A stretch of 13,226 nt of DNA from Acanthamoeba lenticulata (Eukaryota > Discosea > Longamoebia > Acanthamoebidae). Position 1 is the stretch's first letter. Every line of letters starts with the position of its first letter. The notes below the pieces were generated by a model. The model saw only the letters and a program-made list of their open reading frames with translations. It was not told the origin of the DNA and made no database searches. This document shows, piece after piece, positions 1 through 6,100 of this stretch. Location: positions 1-13,226 of the forward strand of contig NAVB01000746.1 in the NCBI GenBank assembly GCA_002179805.1. Reading direction: 5' to 3'. Position numbers and translations under genes: made by a program.

Positions 1-248
1 TTGCTTAACCTGAGTACTCAGCTCCGCCTCTGTCAATGGCCAGAGGATTGACGAGGAGAACGTACGGTGGAGTAAGCACGCTGAGCAGAGTAGACGAACC
101 GCCTTCGAACTGCGCCGCACAAGAAGAGAGCAACCGGATGGGCGTGCCGGTGCTCGTCATCATCAGCTTTTTGTGTATTTTATTTTATGTTTTTGTTTAT
201 TTTCTGATTTTTCTTTTTGCCCCAATTCAAATTGAGTGCAGGAAATGA
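1..248. other. left flank and 3' region of the INO80C-like gene, no gene supported
   Basis: This stretch lies downstream of the minus-strand INO80C-like gene. I see no coding region I can support. On the minus strand the sequence after the stop is A-rich, with AATAAA hexamers (plus-strand tttatt at 196-201 and 179-184) about 50-70 nt past the stop. These are plausible poly(A) signals for that gene. The first 51 bases are open in frame 1 of the plus strand and end in a TGA, so they could be the tail of a gene entering from the left, but 16 codons are too few to judge. Confidence 0.4.
179..201 (-). promoter_or_regulatory. candidate poly(A) signals of the INO80C-like gene
   Basis: Two AATAAA hexamers on the minus strand (201-196 and 184-179) sit 48 and 65 nt beyond the TGA at 251-249, inside an A-rich tract. 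Position and motif fit a cleavage/polyadenylation signal. It is unknown whether this organism depends on AATAAA, and an A-rich tract produces the hexamer easily by chance. Confidence 0.35.
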
Positions 249-1156
249 TCATCGCAGCTTGATGGCAGCATTCCGAAGCTGGAGGAAACGCTGCACGTAG
301 TCGTGCGGCAAAGTTTGAAGGTATTGAAACACCTCGGCAGAGGCATAGCGTAAGCCCGTGCGTGGGTCTTTGTATGGCGCCTGTGTTGTACACATCGAGA
401 GCAAAGAGGAGAGAGGGTTGGCAACCAGAGGCGCACACAATACGTGTTGTGGTCCTGTACGTACTATAAGGCCTGTGATGTCGCAATACTTTTTGGCAGG
501 AACGAGAGAAGGAGGAGCGTTGATGCTCGTGACTATGATCAGAGAAAAAAGAGTTGTGTGAAACTGCACGGTTCCTGGGGCGGGCAGGGATGAACGTACA
601 CGAAGGGACAGAAGGCGGCAAGTCTTTGACAAGCGACTCCTCAGCTTTGAGGATTTTCTTAAAGTTCTTAAAAACAGGCTTCCGGCCAGCCGCCTGGGCC
701 TCTGCCAGCTTGCTTTTGGCTAAATCTTTAAAGGAGAGAGCTTCCACTTCCTGCTCTCGAAGAAGAACTATTAGAGTTGAGAACCACCCTAGTGCAACTG
801 TTTGGAAGGGAGGGGAGGGGGAGGGAGAGGGAGGGGGGGGGGGTAAGAAGGCGTGTGCGTACGTCAACGTCACTATCAGCGGGAGACTCTTGTTGTCGCG
901 GCACAGCTGCCTTCTTCCCTGTCTTTTTCGCACCACTTGTCTTGGCCGCAGGTGTAGAAGAGGGCGAGGTCACACTGTCTTCCTCGTCTTCTTCACCATC
1001 TGATACAACAACTTTCCTCCGTTTTGAAGCCGCTGTGCTTGCTCGTGTAGCAGCACGCCTCGTGGAACTTCTCTTTGGGACGGTGGCAGGTGCCCCGAGA
1101 TGGTCCACATCGTCATCATCGTCGTCACGCGGTGTGGGCTGCTTCCGCTTTCCCAT
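249..1156 (-). CDS. INO80C: INO80 chromatin-remodelling complex subunit, Ies6/INO80C-like (YL1 C-terminal domain)
   Basis: Four exons on the minus strand: 1156-863, 750-600, 532-465 and 380-249, giving 214 residues. Donors are GTACGC, GTACGT and GTACGT; phases are 0, 1 and 0. Residues 1-98 are low-complexity: an Asp run near residue 11 and a basic patch (KRRK) followed by an acidic stretch, typical of nuclear proteins. The conserved part starts at the 'FKNFKKIL' block, continues with 'INAPPSLVPAKKYCDITGL' at 152-170, and ends with the YL1-C core 'DPRTGLRYASAEVF' at 176-189. The order matches human INO80C (KNLKQIL, then APPSFKPAKKYSDVSGL, then DPQSKLRF). In the family this small subunit works with Arp5 to couple INO80 ATPase to nucleosome sliding in the nucleus. 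The first intron's acceptor is the least certain junction: I chose CAG/GAA at 751/750 on phase. SWR1 subunit YL1/Vps72 shares the domain but is much larger, so Ies6 fits better. Confidence 0.88.
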
Positions 1157-1419
1157 CTCTGCTGTTTATTTGTTTGTTTTTTTGTTTTTTTGTTTTTTGT
1201 TTGTTTTTTTTTCCAGGTTCTTGCTTTTCGCGTCAGCGCCAACTTGGCACGACGACACCCAGCGCGAACAACGAACGGCTGGCGGCCTGCCGATCCTTTC
1301 TCCGATTGGGACATCCTTCTATTGATTCTTCTTCTGTCTGCAGCACCATCATCATCATCATCATTTTCTCCATTCTCTTCTAGACGTCGTCGAGTAGACC
1401 GACGGCATCACACGAATCA
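1157..1419. promoter_or_regulatory. divergent promoter region between the INO80C-like and spg1 genes
   Basis: These 263 bases separate two head-to-head start codons and must hold both 5' UTRs and promoters. The INO80C-proximal side (about 1165-1212) is a T/G tract made of TTTG-like units. The spg1-proximal side carries a short CAT repeat at about 1346-1364. I see no clear TATA element for either gene. A shared bidirectional promoter is inferred from spacing only. Confidence 0.5.
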
Positions 1420-2603
1420 ATGGAGGCAGGCGACAAATACAAACGAAAGGGTGCCGCTGGCGGTAAGAACTCGGTCACCATAAAGGTGGGCATGGTGGGG
1501 GATAGCGAGGTGGGCAAGACTTCCCTCATGGTGAAGTATGTGGAAAACAAATTCGATGAAGACTACATTTGTACTTTAGGTTTGTTTCCTCCCCCCCGCC
1601 TTCCGTTCTTTTTCTTTCACCCATCATCGATTTTAGTTTTAATTGTCGTGATCAAGGCTCCGGAGCGCTCTAATCACCCACTTTTCTTGGCGTCCCATCT
1701 ATAGGTGTGAACTTCATGGAGAAAACCATTACCATCCGAAACAATGACATTAACTTCAGCATCTGGGATCTTGGAGGTACGACACCTGCACTTCCTGTGC
1801 GCACGCACCGTGCTCTCTACAGACGTGGCTTAACGTGATGGCGGGGGGGGGGTCAACCGTGCTCGCTTCACGTGTTGTGGTGCAGGTTCGCGGGAGTTCA
1901 TCGCCATGTTACCGCTGGTGTGCAACGACGCTGTGGCCATCCTGTTCATGTTTGACCTCTCTCGAAAGTCGACGCTCATCTCTATCAAAGAGTGGTACAG
2001 ACAAGCGCGAGGGCTCAACAAGGCACGCACCCCCATTGCTCCTTCTAGCCTCTCCTTCGCCAGATACCAGCTGTATCGACTTGAAGGGCGAGCGATGCGG
2101 CACTTTTATTTATTTATTTATTTATTTATTTATGTATTAGTTGTTTGTTTGTTTGTTTGTGTGCGATGTCATGGTACACCTCCCTTACGTGCCACTTCTG
2201 TTGTTTTTATTATTTTTATTATTGTTGTTTTTATTTGCAGAGCGCTATTCCGTTTCTCATTGGCACCAAGTACGACCTGTTTGCCACGTTTCCGAGGGAG
2301 GAGCAAGAAGACATCACCAAGCAGGTACGTACCCTTTGTGCTGCATACGTTGTCGACCAGATCGATTGACTTTTCTCCTGGCCAACGCTTGGACACTTCT
2401 CTTTCTCTCTCTCTCTCTCTCTTTCTCTCGTTTAACAGGCACGCCAATTTGCGAAGGCGATGAAGGCGCCCTTGGTGTTCTGCTCGGCGCACTCGTCAGA
2501 GAACGTACAGAAAATTTTCAAGCTCGTGCTGGCGAAAGCGTTCGAGCTCAAATGCACGATAGAGCCGATCACCGCGCCCGGCGAGGCCATCCTCGAGTAT
2601 TAA
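1420..2603 (+). CDS. spg1: Spg1/Tem1-family septation-initiation small GTPase
   Basis: Five exons: 1420-1579, 1705-1776, 1886-2022, 2241-2324 and 2439-2603, giving 205 residues. All junctions rejoin in phase (1, 1, 0, 0). Family marks: P-loop GDSEVGKTS at 27-35; switch I Thr52; '[10 protein letters not shown]' at 53-62; G3 'WDLGG' at 74-78; the diagnostic '[13 protein letters not shown]' at 110-122; G4 TKYD at 132-135; G5 CSA at 166-168. The C-terminus ILEY has no CAAX or Cys pair, as expected for Spg1/Tem1, which are held at spindle poles by scaffold proteins rather than by prenylation. In fungi this GTPase switches on the septation initiation/mitotic exit kinase cascade. Two oddities: residue 79, where fungal Spg1 has the Ras Gln61 equivalent, is Ser; and intron 3 begins GC rather than GT. 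The start is supported by the short basic N-terminus typical of the family. The 3' UTR carries a GA microsatellite. Confidence 0.95.
2023..2240 (+). other. GC-AG intron (spg1 intron 3)
   Basis: The conserved block ending in LNK (through 2022) and the next block starting [12 protein letters not shown] (from 2241) are contiguous in fungal homologues. The junction reads AAG/GCACGC ... TTTGCAG/AGC. No GT lies at or near the required boundary, and no other boundary preserves both frame and family sequence. GCACGC is the local GTACGC donor with T changed to C. The intron is the longest in this gene (218 nt) and contains two tetranucleotide arrays. Confidence 0.8.
2104..2160 (+). repeat. tetranucleotide microsatellites (TTTA)n and (GTTT)n in spg1 intron 3
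   Basis: About seven ATTT units run from 2104 to 2134, followed after a short gap by about five GTTT units at 2141-2160. They lie wholly within intron 3 of the GTPase gene. Confidence 0.9.
2397..2429 (+). repeat. (CT)n microsatellite forming the polypyrimidine tract of spg1 intron 4
   Basis: A nearly pure CT tract interrupted by two TTT steps sits just before the acceptor AACAG at 2434-2438 and probably serves as its polypyrimidine tract. It is the near reverse complement of the GA tract at 2622-2652 on the other side of the last exon. Confidence 0.9.
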
Positions 2604-2621
2604 GAGAAGAGGAGAAGAGCT

Positions 2622-2652
2622 AGAGAGAAAGAGAGAGAGAGAGAGAGAGAAG
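2622..2652 (+). repeat. (GA)n microsatellite in the spg1 3' UTR
   Basis: About 30 nt of GA repeat with one AAA interruption, starting 19 nt after the spg1 stop codon. It is complementary to the CT tract of spg1 intron 4, including the interruption. Confidence 0.9.
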
Positions 2653-3056
2653 CACGACCCGTCACAAGACTGCAAGGAGCCGCAGCCTGACGACTGCAGT
2701 ATGCCGACATGAACCGCACACACACTTCTGCACATACACGCGGCCGGGAACCGAGCTGCGTGGAGCCTTGGCAAAGCTGCAAGTGTCGCTACTAGCGTAG
2801 CTCCTTACCCTCTTTTTGTCGTCAGTGTGCGGGGAGATCACCTTGTACACACTTATGATAGCCTCCTCTTCCCCTTCTATGATCGTAAGCTCTTGAGTTT
2901 TGTTGTTAGTATGTAATCATGATAAAGCTGCAGCTTTTCTTGTTGGGCTTCGCGGACCATTTTTTTTTTCTTCCGGAACATTCTTTTCCTTTTTCCTTTG
3001 TTTTGCCTCGCGGCCCAGTTTACTGCCGTCGACGCTCGGGCCCCGACGTTACCTCC

Positions 3057-3062
3057 TATATT
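3057..3062 (+). promoter_or_regulatory. possible TATA-like element
   Basis: TATATT lies 58 nt upstream of the chosen start of the secreted repeat-protein gene, in otherwise GC- and pyrimidine-rich DNA. The position suits a core promoter with a short 5' UTR. The motif is short and could be chance. Confidence 0.25.
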
Positions 3063-3119
3063 TCCTTCTCTTTCGCGAGCGTGCCCACACCCCGCCCGTC
3101 GGAAGTGAGACCACCAGCC

Positions 3120-6100
3120 ATGGCTGCATCTGCACTCTTGCAAGGCCTGGTCCTCCTTCTGGCTCTTCTTACGTTCTGTGCTTCGGCCAGGGTACACTGT
3201 ACCACTTTTTTATTGTGCCCCCATCTTCTTTTTTTTTGTGCGCTTTGGTGACTCAGGGGTTGCTTTTCCGCCTTTTGCAGATCGTCCCGGCACCCTTGAG
3301 CCAACAGGCGCAGCTGGAGCAGATCAGAAACAATATCCAGCAGCAGGGTTCGATTAGCGCTGCTACCGTCGGAGAGAGGCTTGCTATTCAGGTCGACATT
3401 GCCTTCCACTCGGGCAACGTGACTGTTGGCTACCTGAACGCCACACTCACCGACAGCTCCCTCATCGGTACTGTATTACTCTCCTTCTTCCCGCAAGGCG
3501 TTCTTGCGGAGTTGAGCAACGACACGCTAGACACGCGCGTAAAATTTAATATTGTTTCTGCTGCTCATTAATGGGGCTGTGTTGTTCTCTCTCATTTCTG
3601 ATCACCTTTCCCTTTATGCTCGCAACTCCAAAAATCAGTGTTGGGCAAGGCGAGCGTGTGGAACACGACCGTGTTTGGCACATTTACGTTCTTCTTCGCG
3701 ACGCCCACTTCGACCGCTGTGCAGCTCCAGCTGCAGTTCAACGCTGCTTTTGAGTTTGCCACGCTCTACCGCGCGGTGTTCCCCGCTACGACGGCCCCAG
3801 CGATCCTCGGGAACGTGAAGGCCACCGAGCAACTGTCGGTGGTGTTCTCCACGTTCGCCTATGGCTCGTACCCAGCTGGTCTCACGGTCTCGAGCACGGC
3901 GGTTCTTCCTGGCCCTGCCTCGGCCAATGTGTTGACTCAGGCTCTGGCCACCCTGCGCTCGTCCAGCGCATCGACTCTGACCTACGGGACCGACCTCTAC
4001 ATTCCGCTGTTCTCGGCCAACCCGCAGGACATCAACCTGAAGCTCACCGAGCAGGGCGCCTTTGCCCTGACCAGCTCCATCCAGTGCTCGGCCTATCAGC
4101 TCAGCGTGTCGGCCTCGAGCGCGACCAGCTTTGCTCTCTCGGTCGATCTCGCTATCAGCGTCCAGAACCAGGCTCAGCCAGTGTCTTTCTCGGCCAACGC
4201 CCTATGGAAGGCCAACACGACCATCTCCTTCGCCGGTTCCCTCTCCGGCGCGTGGGATCAGCCCTTCGGAGCCAACTGGCTCTCCATCACGGGCGCCACC
4301 GTCAACTTTGATGTGAGCATCCCGGCTAAGGCCGACAAGCTCAGCGTCTTTGGCAAGGCCGCCTTCTCGTTCGCGCCGCAAGCCCAACCGACGAGCTTCT
4401 CCGCCACGATTCTTCCGTCGGGTGACTTCGCGGTCTCCGTTTCGGGCCTTCCCGTGAACTCGATCGATGCCCTCTACTCGGCCGTCGCCAGGACCCCCAC
4501 GCCCGCCGTCGTCCAGGGAATCGCCCTGAGTGGCTCCGTCAACTTTGCGCTCGCCAGCTTTGCCAACGGCGCCGTCGCCAAGGGCTTCACCCTCTCCGGT
4601 ACGTCCTTTCGCTTCTTTCTCCTAATCTAATGTGCCTCTTTCTCTCTCTCTCTCTCTCATACATGTTGGTGCGTTTCCTCCCCCTCTTCTTCCAGCGACT
4701 GTGACGCTTGCCCCCGGCACCACGCTCGACAAGGCGGCCAAGACCCTCGCCGCGAGCTCTCAGCAGTTTGCCCTCTCGTTGTTTGTGCCTGTCTACAGGT
4801 ACATTTGCGAGCTCTTGTCCTCCTCCTTTTCCTCTGCTCGAAGGGCTCTTGCCGTTGACCCGTCGGACTTGAGGCTGACATGCTGCTCTCGTGGCGTGCG
4901 CCTGTGATGCGCTTGTCTGGATGATATGCGTAAATGTTATCAGCTCCAACGTTGAGAACGTCGACTTCTCGCTTACTGTCGCGGGCGGCTTTGCGGTTAC
5001 CCGGAGCCTCAGCGTCACCAACTACCGCATCGCGGTGACCATTTCCCAGCAGACCACCATTGGTCTGTCCGCGACCGCGCAGGTGGCCCTCGCCAACCAG
5101 CCGCAGCCCTTGACCTTCAACGTGGCCGCCAACTGGCAGGAGAACGCTCTGGTACGGTGGTGGTGGTGGTGGTGCGAGTCTGCGATCGGCGGAAAGTTGA
5201 CTCTGCGTCATTCGTGTGTTCATGGTGGCGGTGATGAGTGCAGACGACGTTCCAGGGCTCGCTTCAGGGCACGTGGCAGAATCCGTTCGATCTGACCTGG
5301 CTTCGGTTCGTGTCGTCGGTGACGCTCTCAATCTCCGTCGCAACCTCCGGCCCGGCCAGCTCCACGCAGGTGTCTCTCACCGGCACGGGCATCCTTGCCT
5401 CGGCACCCTCCAGCCCGTTCAACTTCGCCATCAACGTGCGCGAGACCGGTGACTGGCTCTTCTCGGTCAGCAAGTTCCCCATCACCACTGCGTCCTCGTT
5501 CTACGCCGCCGTCACGGGCGCTTCGGCGACTCCGATGATCCTCAACGACGTCAGCCTCCAGGGAACGGCCTCCCTCGCCATCGCTACCTACAGCTCCGGT
5601 GGCGTGTCCCAGGGTCTCACCTTGAGCGCTTCGGCGACTGCCTCGGGCAGCCTGAGCAAGGCCGCCGCCACCCTGAGGGTCGGCTCGACTCAGTCCTACC
5701 AGTTCGCCCTGTTCGTGCCTCTGTTCGGCGCCACGGGCAGCAGCACCGTCTCGCTCTCCGAGTCTGGCGCCATTCCTCTGGCGTCCTTCCTCCAGATAAA
5801 CTCGTACTCCGTCAGCGCCACGCTCTCTTCGGTACTTGTCCCGCTGGATGGAACCATTCCATCCATCCTTGGCCTTTTTTTTTGCCTGTCCCGTGGCCTG
5901 ACCCGTCTCGATTCCTCGCCAGGCGCCTGCGATTGCCATCACGGCCGCCGCTTCGGTCATCGTCCCCGAGCAGAGCGAGCCCATCGCAATCCAGGTCAAC
6001 GCGCAGTGGAACGAACAGAGCACGACGACCTCGTTTGTCGGGCAGCTGGCCTCCTGGCAGCACCCGATGGGCCTCAGGTGGCTCTCCTTGCAGGGCTTGA

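Larger units (their letters stand above)
2604..3119. other. intergenic region between spg1 and the secreted repeat-protein gene
   Basis: This holds the spg1 3' UTR and the promoter/5' UTR of the next gene. It begins with the GA microsatellite. I see no further gene in it. From about 2960 to 3000 it is strongly pyrimidine-rich, and a TATATT occurs at 3057-3062, about 60 nt before the next start codon. An ATG at 2919 is in frame with 3120 but would put a poorly conserved-looking leader before the signal peptide, so it is treated as untranslated. Confidence 0.5.

Noticed and set aside
1..51. Possible C-terminal end of a plus-strand gene entering from the left
   Set aside because: Sixteen codons before a stop carry no recognisable signal and open frames of this length are common by chance.
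36..248. 70-codon plus-strand frame ending in a hydrophobic stretch
   Set aside because: The hydrophobic part is a T-rich tract antisense to the A-rich 3' region of the INO80C-like gene. There is no family resemblance and the composition explains it.
554..1003. Long plus-strand frame antisense to the INO80C-like exons
   Set aside because: It overlaps conserved coding sequence on the other strand and runs through its introns and a G homopolymer.
2104..2160. Tetranucleotide arrays considered as a CRISPR-like or telomere-like element
   Set aside because: They are simple microsatellites without spacers and lie wholly inside a spliceosomal intron.
2919..3119. Upstream in-frame ATG extending the secreted protein by 67 residues
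   Set aside because: It would bury the signal peptide inside the protein, and the extension is Phe-rich sequence read from a pyrimidine tract typical of promoter/UTR DNA.
4657..5343. Long minus-strand frame, Arg-rich
   Set aside because: It is a shadow of GC-rich exons of the repeat-protein gene and crosses its introns. Arg/Gly/Ala excess is typical of antisense reading in such DNA.
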